Below, piece after piece: positions 26,507 through 34,997 of a stretch of DNA of 64,000 nt. The notes under the pieces were generated by a model. That model saw nothing but the letters and a program-made list of their open reading frames with translations, was not told where the DNA came from and did not search any database. A program made the position numbers and the translations under genes. Source of the DNA: Caballeronia sp. INDeC2 (GTDB lineage: Bacteria > Pseudomonadota > Gammaproteobacteria > Burkholderiales > Burkholderiaceae); the NCBI RefSeq assembly GCF_023631325.1, contig NZ_JALQDG010000026.1, forward strand, positions 123,666-187,665. Direction: 5' to 3'. Within the stretch, counting starts at the first letter, position 1, and each line of letters begins with the position of its first letter.

Positions 26507-27835
26507 ATGGCTGTCGCGCATGAACTGCAGCGACTCAACGATGCCGCGGAGCAGCGCGGCTACTGGCTCCATCGCGCGAGGCTAGCGGGCGCCGGGGAAC
26601 GAGGCGCGTTGCCGATCTGCTCGCTGAAGGTGCGGGCGGGGCGCATCGAGCGGATCGTGACGGGGGCATGCCGCGATGCGGAAGATAGCCTGCCGTGTCT
26701 CGATCTCGATCATGGCCTGCTGCTATCCGCGTGGGTGGACGCGCATGTGCACCTGGACAAGGGTCACATTGCGCCGCGCGCCGGCACGGGCGGCGGCCTG
26801 CATGCGGCGATCGCCGCGGCGCAGGCCGACTCCGCGAGTTGGACACGCGACGATCTCACGCGCCGCATGGCATTTTCGCTGCGCTGTGCGTATGCGTACG
26901 GCACGCGGGCGCTGCGCACGCACATCGACTGGGGCGGTGGCGAACCGCCGCTCGCCTGGGACATCGCGCATGAGCTCGCGCAGCGCTGGGCCGGCCGCAT
27001 CGATATGCAATGCGCGGCGCTGTGTCCGCCGGAGATTTTCGTGGACATGGCCGCCGGCGAACGCGTCGCGCGGGAGGTCGCGGAGCGGGGCGGCGTGCTC
27101 GGAGCATTCGTCTATCCGATGGCGGGCGTGCAGTCCCTCGTGGAGCGGGTGTTCGCGCTCGCGGAACGCTTCGATCTGCGCCTCGACTTTCACGCCGACG
27201 AGCATCTCGCACCCAACGTCGATGCGACGCGCGCCATCCTCGCCGCCGCGCGCAAGACGCGCATGGGGGAGCGGGTGACATGCGGCCATTGCTGCAGTCT
27301 CGCGACGGTTCCGCTCTATACGGCACACGCGCTTTTCGATGAGTTCGCGGACAGCGGGGCGACGCTGGTGAGCCTGCCGCATACTAACCTTTATCTCCAG
27401 GACCGCCATGCCGAAGGCGCGCCGCGCGTCAGAGGCATCGCGCCGATGCGCGAGGCGGACATGAAGGGCGTGAAGATCGCGCTTGCATCGGACAATCATC
27501 GCGATCCCTTTCTGCCATTCGGCGATCTCGATCTGTTGAGCACGCTCACGGTCGCATCTTTCGCAGCGCATCTGGACCAGCCGTTCGAGCGCTGGAGCGG
27601 AACGGTGACCACAACGCCCGCCCGAGCGCTGAACCTCTCCTGGGACGGCGTGCCGGGCGAGGGCGCGCCCGCGGACCTCGTGCTGCTGCGCGCGCGTGAC
27701 AGCACTGAGGCATGCTCGCGGCCGCAGGCCGACCGTCGCGTCGTGCGGGCCGGGCGCTTCATCGATACCGCGCTGCCCGACTATCGTGAACTCGATTTGC
27801 CGCATCGCGTGGCGCGACCAGACTATCAACTATAA
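26507..27835 (+). CDS. Cytosine-deaminase-like amidohydrolase
   Basis: The 442-residue enzyme follows the CodA branch of the amidohydrolase superfamily. DAHVHLDKGH (about residue 79) carries the metal His pair, and RTHIDWGGG, LDFHADEHL (His), GHCCSLATV (His) and ASDNHRDPFLPFGDLD (catalytic Asp) follow in the usual order. Relatives deaminate cytosine, creatinine, isoguanine or ammelide-type rings. It is the last gene of the operon, 15 bases after the porin, and has gagg upstream of the ATG. Together with the creatininase-family enzyme and RutR-like regulator it points to a cyclic amidine/pyrimidine-like substrate. The exact one is not determined. Confidence 0.85.
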   Translation: MAVAHELQRLNDAAEQRGYWLHRARLAGAGERGALPICSLKVRAGRIERIVTGACRDAEDSLPCLDLDHGLLLSAWVDAHVHLDKGHIAPRAGTGGGLHAAIAAAQADSASWTRDDLTRRMAFSLRCAYAYGTRALRTHIDWGGGEPPLAWDIAHELAQRWAGRIDMQCAALCPPEIFVDMAAGERVAREVAERGGVLGAFVYPMAGVQSLVERVFALAERFDLRLDFHADEHLAPNVDATRAILAAARKTRMGERVTCGHCCSLATVPLYTAHALFDEFADSGATLVSLPHTNLYLQDRHAEGAPRVRGIAPMREADMKGVKIALASDNHRDPFLPFGDLDLLSTLTVASFAAHLDQPFERWSGTVTTTPARALNLSWDGVPGEGAPADLVLLRARDSTEACSRPQADRRVVRAGRFIDTALPDYRELDLPHRVARPDYQL

Positions 27836-27836
27836 A

Positions 27837-28200
27837 GTGACCATGCGTGGCATCGTTCGTATCGCGGATCTGTGCGAAGTGGCGCGGTGCAGGATTCCGC
27901 GCGCGATCTTCGATTATGTCGATGGCGGCTCGTACGACGAGCACACCCTTGCATGACAACTGCGCCGATCTGAATGCAATGCGCCTGCGCCAAACCGGGA
28001 TGGTGAACGTCTCGGAGCGCCGCTCGCCACGACGGTCGCTGGCGAAGCCGCGAGCATGCCGCTTGGGATAGCGCCGACCAGTCGCATCGGGTTCGTGCAC
28101 GGCGACGGCGAAATTCTTTACCGCGCCGCGCGCAGCCGGCGTGCCGTTCTGTTTGAGCACCATGTCGATCTGCTCGCCGGAGCGCGGCCAACTGTTGTAG
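27837..28200 (+). pseudogene. Alpha-hydroxy-acid dehydrogenase N-terminal relic
   Basis: Starting next to the deaminase stop, codons give IVRIADLCEVARCRIPRAIF and DYVDGGSYDEHTLA, the N-terminal pattern of FMN-dependent lactate dehydrogenases, then a stop. Later frames recover DLNAMRLRQTGMVNVSER, VAGEAASMPLGIAPTS and, in a third frame, GVPFCL and HHVDLLAGARP. Frame changes and a stop every 30-60 codons show advanced decay, and the catalytic half is missing. It may have been the next gene of the operon; a similar relic lies at 14.5-15.7 kb. Confidence 0.65.
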
Positions 28201-28940
28201 TCCCGCGATCATCCAATTATCGGGGCAAGTCGACAAATCTAGGGATAGATAGTCTTCCATGATTAGGCGGTTCTCTCGCGCTCGCTCGTCGGAAGGACCG
28301 CTTGCGGCTCCAGCCCGGATCGCAGCACACTTTGTCGATGCCTTAAAGCACTCAGACATGGAATCCTAGGCATCTGTGCCGACCATCGAACGCTCTATTT
28401 GCGATATCGCATTCGAATGGTTCGACCTTACGGAGGAGATGGATCGCGCTCACGTGGATGCCGGACCAGAATGGCCCATGACTGCGCCTCGCACGTGCTC
28501 CCTCGGTGTGTTGCGTGAGCGCCAATTGCGACGCGCGCCTCGACGACTTCACTGCGTCCACCTGCATTTGTGACCATAGGCCATTCATCGCTGCTGGTTA
28601 CTGTCTGGACGGCCGCGCCTAGCACGGTGATTACAGGTTCGGCGCAATCGAGCGGTTATCCGACTGACGCTGTTGAAATACGCGGTTTCCTTCTGTCCAA
28701 TGCGGCTGCTCCAGTAACGCGTGTCATCGCCGCGTTCCGAATGCCCGAGCTTGATGACCGCAACCAGGTCCCGCGAGAACGCGGGACCTGGTTAGCGCCC
28801 GGACTCCCGCGAGAGAGGCAATGAGGCGTTATCGCGCTGTGTCATACTCCTTCGAAAAATATCGTTTGTCGTCGGAATTGACTGCCCGCGCACCTAGGAC
28901 TGCGCCGTCACGTGACAGAGGCGAATGGCGCAACAAGACC
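28201..28940. other. Non-coding or decayed stretch downstream of the operon
   Basis: No frame on either strand shows family-like sequence across these 740 bases. The stretch separates the rightward catabolic operon from the leftward MFS operon and contains one strong hairpin listed separately. Base use and stop density suggest decayed coding DNA, but nothing is identifiable. Confidence 0.35.
28762..28793. repeat. Perfect 14-bp inverted repeat (possible terminator)
   Basis: aaccaggtcccgcg (28762-28775) and cgcgggacctggtt (28780-28793) are exact reverse complements around agaa. The hairpin lies about 150 bases beyond the stop of the leftward MFS gene. It has no T-run on either side, so it may act as a bidirectional pause/3'-end stabiliser or be an unrelated palindrome. 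Confidence 0.7.
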
Positions 28941-30272
28941 TTACGCCCGCGACACTTCGCCGTTTTCGAATTTCCGAGCCCTTCGTTGGTTCGGGACGAA
29001 AATAAGCACACACAGCGCGGCGACGATCATTAGCGCCGAGATTGCAAGCAGTCCATTGACGAGGCTGCCGGTCGCCGACTTTATCAAGCCGAGTAGAAAG
29101 GGACTCGTCATTCCCGAGAGATTCGACAAACTCGAAATCACGGCAATGCCGGCGACGCTCGAGCGTGTCGAAAGGAGACTGGTCGTCATCGCCCAGAAGA
29201 CCGGAAGCGATGAAACGATCGCGGCGCGCGCAAGAGCGAACATGGATATGGAGAGACCGAGGCTGTGCGCGGTGAGAGACGTGGCGCTCAGCGCGACCGC
29301 TGCAACAAAGGCTACGGTAATAAAGTGCCAGCGACGCTCGAAATGCTTGTCGGAATGACGGCTGTACAGAATGGTCGAGATGGCCGCCACAGCATCGGGG
29401 ATCATTGCATACAGACCCACTTGCTGAAGGTTCCCCACGCCCAGTTCCCGAATTACGGTTGGCAACCAGAAGCTAAGCGCGTACGAGCCGCACAGCATGC
29501 AGAAGAGTACGAAACTCAGCAGATAGACTTTCGGATCGGCGAACGGAGAGTGTGTGCGAGTCACAGATGATGCCGCCGCAGCGGCCGAGGCCACTTCATC
29601 CAGGACCAGGGATCTTTGCGCGTCGGTGAGCCAGCGCGCTTGGGCAGGACCGTCGACCAGATAAAGATAGGCTACGATGCCGAGCAGGCTGCTGGGCAAC
29701 CCCTCTATCAGAAACATCCACTGCCAGCCCTGCAACCCATGTACGCCGTTCATGTTTTGCAGGATCCAGCCGGAGGTTGGCCCACCGACAAGTCCTGCCG
29801 CTGCCGTCGCAAGCATGAACAGTGCGACAACGCGCGCGCGGCGCGCTGGCGGGTACCAGTACGTGAGATAGAGCACGATGCCAGGAAATAACCCCGCCTC
29901 GAAGACGCCAAGGAAAAAGCGCACGACGTAAAACTGAACCGGCGTCGAGACGAACATCGTGCAGGCCGACGCCAAGCCCCAGCCGAGCATGATACGTAGG
30001 AGGGTCTTGCGTGCGCCAATCTTGTGCAACAGGAGATTGCTGGGCACTTCGAAGATGAAGTACCCGACAAAGAAGATGCTCGCACCGAGTCCGTAGACGG
30101 CGTCTGAGAAGTTGAGCGCGTGCTTCATTTGCAACTGCGCGTAGCCAACGTTGACTCGGTCCATGTAGTTCAACATGTAGCAGATGAACAGTAGCGGAAC
30201 AATGCGCAATGTGATCTTTCGGTATGCACTATCGCTTTCAGTTCGAAAAACGCCTGAAGCCGGATTCGACAT
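28941..30272 (-). CDS. MFS transporter, anion:cation symporter family
   Basis: The 443-residue protein has 12 hydrophobic segments and the ACS-family first-helix signature CYMLNYMDRVNVGYAQLQMK. FFLGVFEAGLFPGIVLYLTY and the loop YPPARRARVVALFM also fit. Such permeases import organic anions such as sugar acids, tartrate, phthalate or hydroxycarboxylates with protons. It is the last gene of a leftward operon with a dehydrogenase of the Ldh2 family (62-bp gap) and a CoA ligase, so it probably imports the carboxylic acid they process. Confidence 0.9.
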   Translation of the reverse strand: MSNPASGVFRTESDSAYRKITLRIVPLLFICYMLNYMDRVNVGYAQLQMKHALNFSDAVYGLGASIFFVGYFIFEVPSNLLLHKIGARKTLLRIMLGWGLASACTMFVSTPVQFYVVRFFLGVFEAGLFPGIVLYLTYWYPPARRARVVALFMLATAAAGLVGGPTSGWILQNMNGVHGLQGWQWMFLIEGLPSSLLGIVAYLYLVDGPAQARWLTDAQRSLVLDEVASAAAAASSVTRTHSPFADPKVYLLSFVLFCMLCGSYALSFWLPTVIRELGVGNLQQVGLYAMIPDAVAAISTILYSRHSDKHFERRWHFITVAFVAAVALSATSLTAHSLGLSISMFALARAAIVSSLPVFWAMTTSLLSTRSSVAGIAVISSLSNLSGMTSPFLLGLIKSATGSLVNGLLAISALMIVAALCVLIFVPNQRRARKFENGEVSRA

Positions 30273-30334
30273 GCTTGTCTCCTAGTTTATTCGTTCGATC
30301 GCCGAGCGATGCTGCTCGGGCTCGACCGTGTGTG

Positions 30335-31324
30335 TCAGGCGCCTGCAGCGACCGCTTTCAACGCCTCATAGATTTGGTCCGTCACTTCGATTTTGTTGCG
30401 GGCGCGCCGCTTTTCGCGTTCCGCCACGGATCGTTCGAACGGCACGCGCACCGGTCTCGTCGGATCAAGCGGGCGGGTACTGCGCAGGTCGTTCGCAAAC
30501 GCGCACACCCGTTGCGCGTAGTCGTCAGCGTCTGTGAGGAGTTTCGGATCAACCAAAAGCATGAAGAAGCCGCAGTCACGCAGTTTAGGCGGCGCCGCCG
30601 ATGCGCCGCTCATCATGCCGAGCAACTGCACGACGAGGGCGAGTCCCGATCCTTTGTGGCCGCCCCACACTGCGAACGCACCGGCGAGAGCCGCAGTCGG
30701 ATCACGCGTAGGGTTACCATCAGGCGCGAACGCCAGCCCTTCCGGCAGCAACTCGCCCATGCGCTCGGCCAGTACGACTTCGCCGAGCATAATCGCCGAC
30801 GTGCCGATGTCCCAGATGATCGGCGTTCCCTCGCTTGGGAAGCCAAAAGCGATCGGGTTGGTCGAGAAGCGCCCTTCGCTGCCGCCGTGCGGCGCGACGC
30901 GGCGCCCGCCACTACCGGCTACGAGACCCATAAATCCCGCGGCCGTAATCTTCTCGAGGTAGTAGGAGAACATCCCGGTGTACCAGGTCTGATTTGCGGT
31001 GACGACCGCGATGCCGGTCGCACGTGCCTTCTTGAGCGCGATTTCCGTAGCACGATGAGCAACCAGATAGCCGACCTGATCGCCGCCGTCGAGCGCCGCC
31101 GAGACGGGCGACTCCTTGACAATCTCGATGGGCTTGCGTGGCGTCGGCGTTGCGTGAATACGTTCAACGACAGAAAGTGCTCGAGGTAGGCCGCCGAATG
31201 AGAGACCGCGTAACTCGCAGTCAATCAGATGGTCGCTAATAATGTCCGCCTCGGCTGCCGGGTGGCCGATAGCGACCATGCACGAGTGAATCAGCGCTCG
31301 CGCGTCATCAATGCTGAGAATCAT
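30335..31324 (-). CDS. Ldh2-family NAD(P)-dependent malate/lactate dehydrogenase-like enzyme
   Basis: The 329-residue protein matches the Ldh2 (YiaK/AllD/ComC) family: LSIDDARALIHSCMVAIGHP at the N terminus, DCELRGLSFGGLPRALSV, RVAPHGGSEGRFSTNPIAFG and GHKGSGLALVVQLLGMMSG. These enzymes reduce 2-oxo acids or oxidise 2-hydroxy acids with NAD(P) bound in a non-Rossmann fold. It sits between a CoA ligase (38 bases upstream) and an MFS anion transporter. The substrate is probably a 2-hydroxy/oxo acid but cannot be specified. Confidence 0.88.
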   Translation of the reverse strand: MILSIDDARALIHSCMVAIGHPAAEADIISDHLIDCELRGLSFGGLPRALSVVERIHATPTPRKPIEIVKESPVSAALDGGDQVGYLVAHRATEIALKKARATGIAVVTANQTWYTGMFSYYLEKITAAGFMGLVAGSGGRRVAPHGGSEGRFSTNPIAFGFPSEGTPIIWDIGTSAIMLGEVVLAERMGELLPEGLAFAPDGNPTRDPTAALAGAFAVWGGHKGSGLALVVQLLGMMSGASAAPPKLRDCGFFMLLVDPKLLTDADDYAQRVCAFANDLRSTRPLDPTRPVRVPFERSVAEREKRRARNKIEVTDQIYEALKAVAAGA

Positions 31325-31362
31325 GTCTGTCTCCGATATTGCCTGTCGTGGCGGATAAGTGA

Positions 31363-32955
31363 CTACTTTGCGCCGACGGACGGCACAGATTCAGACTGAG
31401 TCGCGCTGTCCCACGCCGAGACGGAAGGTACGGATTTTTCCAAAACGTGCCGCTCGATCTTGGCTGAGCCCGTCTTGGGTAACGCTTCACGAAATTCGAT
31501 AAAGCGTGGAACCATGAACTTGGGTAAGCGGCTCTTTAGCCATTCGTGTAATTCGCTTTCGGTAACCGACCGCGCTTCGCGCAGTACGCCGACGAGATAC
31601 ACTTCGTCTTCGTTGTCGCCCGCGGGCACGCCCAGCACCGCGCATTCGACCAGCTGAGGATGCTGGATCGCGATAGTCTCGACCTCGTAGGCGGAGATGT
31701 TCTCGCCTCGCCGACGGATTCGTTCCTTCTTGCGGCCGGAGAAGTATAGATACCCCTCGTCGTCGGCACGCATCATATCTCCGGTGTGGAACCACAGATT
31801 GCGCCACGCACCGACCGTCGCCTCCGGCTTGTTAAGGTACCCGTTCATCACGATCCCGGGTTGTTTGGGGCGCAGCACCAGTTCGCCGACAGAACCGGTC
31901 GGCACCGGCCGATCAGCCTCGTCGACGATCGCGGCGTCCCAGTCGCCTCCCGCGCGGCCCGATGCTCCGAGCTTGCGTTCCGGGAAGGGGGTGAACACGG
32001 TCATGCCGGTCTCGGTCATCGCGTGAGCCTCGACCAGACGCACGTTAAAGCGCGCCTCGAACTCCGGATCGTGATGGGCATTGAACATGACGCGCACGCG
32101 ATGCGCCCGGTCGTCATCCGACGGCGGCTTGTGCTTGAGGATCGGTGGAATCGTGAAAATGGTGGTGCTGATCGTTGCGTTTGCAAGGCGGACGTCTTGC
32201 CAGAAGGTAGTGGCGCTAAATCGCGGTGCAAGATGCACCTGAGCGCCCAGCAACAGCGCGGGCAGCGTCGCCATCGTTCGGGACATCCCGTGAAAGAGCG
32301 GCAGCGGCGAAAAAACAATATCGTCAGCGGTCATGCCGACCGCGTTAATAAAACTTTGCGCGGTCTGGAAGGTCAGCGACTGCGGCAGAAGCACACCTTT
32401 GGAGGGCCCCGTAGTACCCGACGTGTAACAGATAAACGCGGTGTCGGCAGGGGTCGCCGGCGCGCACACCGGATCACCGTCTTCGACGGTCAGCGCTTCC
32501 CAACTGAGTGACTTCATGCCGGGAATCCCGTCATGCGCGCCGCAGATCACGATCGTTTCCAGCGAGCCACGCTGAATCGCCGCCAAGTTACCAAAGGCCG
32601 TCGCAAGATTCGCGCTGGTGACGACGACTCGCGATTTCACGTCGCAGGTGACGTAAGCGAGCATGTCGCCCGTGTAGGCAGTGTTGATCGGTACGCAGAC
32701 CGCGTTCAGCAGGCTGAGTGCAAACCAAGAAAAAACAAATTCAGCCGAGTTGTCCAGCATCACCATTACCGGCTCGTGGGGCACGACACCAAGCGAGCGC
32801 AGTCCACGTGCGACCGATTTACTGATCGCATGCGTTTCGCGAAATGAATACGTTCTTCCGTCGACGCTGAGAAAGGGCTTGTCGCCGTGACGCTCGGCGG
32901 CCTGCGCGAGCAGCTTGCCGAGGATACGTTCTTCGTAGGGGATTTGGAGGCTCAT
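31363..32955 (-). CDS. Acyl-CoA ligase (AMP-forming, CaiC-like)
   Basis: The 530-residue enzyme has the ANL family motifs in order: AMP-binding loop YTSGTTGPSKGVLLPQSL (about residue 170), A5-like HAMTETGMTVF, HTGDMMRADDEGYLYFSGR (about 410) and hinge RKKERIRRRGENIS. The catalytic Lys is in PKTGSAKIERHVLEK near the C terminus. It activates a carboxylic acid to its CoA thioester, and the sequence is nearest in style to crotonobetaine/carnitine-CoA ligase-like proteins. The ATG at 32955 (caggaacc upstream) is preferred over an in-frame ATG nine codons earlier. It is the first gene of the leftward operon. Confidence 0.88.
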   Translation of the reverse strand: MSLQIPYEERILGKLLAQAAERHGDKPFLSVDGRTYSFRETHAISKSVARGLRSLGVVPHEPVMVMLDNSAEFVFSWFALSLLNAVCVPINTAYTGDMLAYVTCDVKSRVVVTSANLATAFGNLAAIQRGSLETIVICGAHDGIPGMKSLSWEALTVEDGDPVCAPATPADTAFICYTSGTTGPSKGVLLPQSLTFQTAQSFINAVGMTADDIVFSPLPLFHGMSRTMATLPALLLGAQVHLAPRFSATTFWQDVRLANATISTTIFTIPPILKHKPPSDDDRAHRVRVMFNAHHDPEFEARFNVRLVEAHAMTETGMTVFTPFPERKLGASGRAGGDWDAAIVDEADRPVPTGSVGELVLRPKQPGIVMNGYLNKPEATVGAWRNLWFHTGDMMRADDEGYLYFSGRKKERIRRRGENISAYEVETIAIQHPQLVECAVLGVPAGDNEDEVYLVGVLREARSVTESELHEWLKSRLPKFMVPRFIEFREALPKTGSAKIERHVLEKSVPSVSAWDSATQSESVPSVGAK

Positions 32956-33334
32956 GGTTCCTGACTCGGTTTCATCTCGCAACGCCTGATGGCGGTGGCG
33001 CTCATGCGTTGGGAATCGCTAGGTTCGAATGAAATATAGAAGGCGCTGGCGGTGTCAGGTAGGAGCGCACCCATATCGCCGCCATGCGGCCACGGCATGA
33101 CAGCGCGACGTTGAGGCCTCCAACCATCAAACATCGGGTTAGCCCTAGTTTCCTTAGTCTCTCTATATGCCATGCATGTCGTCTGAACGTCTTCCGCTGA
33201 GGTCCTGTTTCAGGTATGCCTTGATTGCATGTCTGCCATGTCGAGCGGCTGCTACTGCTGCCAGTTCGATCTGCCTATAGTGGGCGCAAGACGTCCACTG
33301 GCGCAGCTGCGCTTGCTCATCGAGGAGACACCCT
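32956..33334. other. Divergent promoter region
   Basis: It separates the leftward ligase operon from the rightward DUF35/thiolase genes, so it should hold two back-to-back promoters. A gaggagaca ribosome-binding site lies just before the DUF35 start. No clear palindrome typical of a regulator was found. Confidence 0.5.
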
Positions 33335-33784
33335 ATGCCCTATTTGCCCGACACGATGCCCGCTCCGCAACCCTCGCGCGACGACGCGCCGTTCTGGAGC
33401 GCCTGCAATGAAAGTCGCCTGCTGATTCGCCATTGCACGGAGTGCAAGCGCTTTTCTCACCCGCCGATGCCCAGCTGCCCGCACTGCGGGTCCACCCGGA
33501 TGGACTGGAAAGAGGTGAGCGGCAACGGCACCGTGTACACGTACACCATCAGCCATCACCCGACGCACCCCGCGCTCAAGGGGCACGGCGCATACAACGT
33601 TTCGGTGGTACTGCTCGACGACGCAGGCGACGTGCGGCTCGTGAGCAACGTCGTCGACGTGGCGCCTGAAGACATGAAGATCGGATTGCCGGTAACGGTG
33701 TATTGGGATGCCGTTGCGGACGGAGTTCAGTTGCCGCGCTTTAAGAAGCGCGTTGAATCAAACCAAAACAAAGGGGGAGAATAA
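33335..33784 (+). CDS. Zn-ribbon OB-fold (DUF35) acyl-CoA-binding protein
   Basis: The 149-residue protein has the DUF35 arrangement: an N-terminal helix region, a zinc ribbon with CTECKRFSHPPMPSCPHCG (four Cys), and an OB-fold beginning NGTVYTYTISHHPTHPALK. Such proteins bind acyl-CoA and act as obligatory partners of SCP2-type thiolases/aldolases or MaoC-like hydratases. The stop codon TAA region overlaps the ATG of the next gene by one base (33784), showing translational coupling with the thiolase-like protein. Confidence 0.88.
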   Translation: MPYLPDTMPAPQPSRDDAPFWSACNESRLLIRHCTECKRFSHPPMPSCPHCGSTRMDWKEVSGNGTVYTYTISHHPTHPALKGHGAYNVSVVLLDDAGDVRLVSNVVDVAPEDMKIGLPVTVYWDAVADGVQLPRFKKRVESNQNKGGE

Positions 33785-34974
33785 TGAGCTTTCCGACCGC
33801 AGACGCGCCCAAGCGCCTTCAGCCGTGCATCGTCGGGGTGGGCGAGACCGCCTACGCCAAACGCGGCGGACATAACGACCAGTCCGAGTTCGAGCTGTGC
33901 CTTGAGGCCATCCGCAATGCAGCCACCGATGCCGGCATCGAGGCGAACAAGATCGATGGGTATGCATCGTTCGGTTTCGAACGACACGAGCCCGTGATGG
34001 TGCAAGCCGCGCTCGCCGCGCCCCGCTTGCGCTTTTCCTCGCTGGTGTGGGGTGGTGGCGGGGGGGGTTGTTCGGCGTCGGTGATGCTAGCTGCCTCGGC
34101 CGTCGCGACCGGGCAGTGTCAGTATGCGGTCGCGTATCGTTCGATCTGCCAGGGGCAGTATGAGCGTTATGGCGAATACCGTGCGCGACCGATGTGGGGC
34201 TCATACGTCGCACCGTTCGGGCTGATGTCGCCGGCGATGATGATGGCGCTCGTCTATCGACGCTATCTGGAAGAGTCGGGCATGAACGCAGACCATCTCG
34301 CGGAACTGGCTGTCACGATTCGCGGCAACGCGCAAAAGAACCCGCGAGCGGTGATGCACGGCCGCCCGATGACGCACGACGATTACCGTGCCGCTCGAAT
34401 GGTCGCCGACCCGTTCCGCTTGTACGATTGCTGCCTCGAAACGGACGGTGCCTGCGCGGTGCTGATTACGTCGGCCGAGTTGGCGGAGAAGCTGCAGCGG
34501 CCTGCGGTTCCGATTCTTGCGGCAGCGCAGGCCAGCGGCGCACGCTGGACGCTTGGACCGATGGGCTCGCACAACATGCCGCTCGACACATACGCCACCA
34601 TTAATTCCCGGGACGTCGCCGCAGCGCTCTATGAGCAAAGCGGACTGACGCCGGCGGATATCGACGTCGCGCAGTTCTACGACGCGTTCACCGGGCTGAT
34701 CCCCATGGCGCTCGAGGACTACGGTTTTTGCCAGCGCGGTGATACCGGTGCGTTCATCGAGGCGGGGGAAATTCGTGCGGGCGGGCGCTTACCGATCAAT
34801 ACGTCGGGGGGCTTGTTGTCCGAAGCTTATCTGCACGGCTTGAACCTCGTGATCGAAGGCGTGCGGCAGATGCGCGGCGAATCGACCGCCCAGGTCGATG
34901 GGGCTCGACACTGTCTCATCACGAGTGGCGGCGGCGGCGGCAATAAGAGCGGACTGATTCTTGGCCGTCGATAA
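33784..34974 (+). CDS. SCP2-type thiolase-like protein (aldolase or thiolase)
   Basis: The 396-residue protein has the nondecarboxylating thiolase fold as in SCP-X/Ltp2 proteins: IVGVGETAYAKRGGHND, VWGGGGGGCSASVMLAASAV, LAVTIRGNAQKNPRAVM, CCLETDGACAVLIT, VAQFYDAFTGLIPMALEDYG, PINTSGGLLSEAYLHGLN. The catalytic Cys of true thiolases (near G-x-C in the first half) is in a Gly-Cys-Ser context here. Some members paired with DUF35 partners act instead as retro-aldolases on beta-hydroxyacyl-CoA. It probably forms a heterocomplex with the DUF35 protein encoded in the overlapping gene and shortens an acyl-CoA side chain. Confidence 0.88.
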   Translation: MSFPTADAPKRLQPCIVGVGETAYAKRGGHNDQSEFELCLEAIRNAATDAGIEANKIDGYASFGFERHEPVMVQAALAAPRLRFSSLVWGGGGGGCSASVMLAASAVATGQCQYAVAYRSICQGQYERYGEYRARPMWGSYVAPFGLMSPAMMMALVYRRYLEESGMNADHLAELAVTIRGNAQKNPRAVMHGRPMTHDDYRAARMVADPFRLYDCCLETDGACAVLITSAELAEKLQRPAVPILAAAQASGARWTLGPMGSHNMPLDTYATINSRDVAAALYEQSGLTPADIDVAQFYDAFTGLIPMALEDYGFCQRGDTGAFIEAGEIRAGGRLPINTSGGLLSEAYLHGLNLVIEGVRQMRGESTAQVDGARHCLITSGGGGGNKSGLILGRR

Positions 34975-34997
34975 AACCCTTACTCTCGCCAATTGCC

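Noticed and set aside
27843..27956. Short intact gene after the deaminase
   Set aside because: It is only the first 38 codons of an alpha-hydroxy-acid dehydrogenase followed by stops and frame changes, hence a pseudogene.
28570..28824. 84-codon frame in the gap before the MFS gene
   Set aside because: No start signal and no recognisable family; it spans the perfect hairpin, so coding is unlikely.
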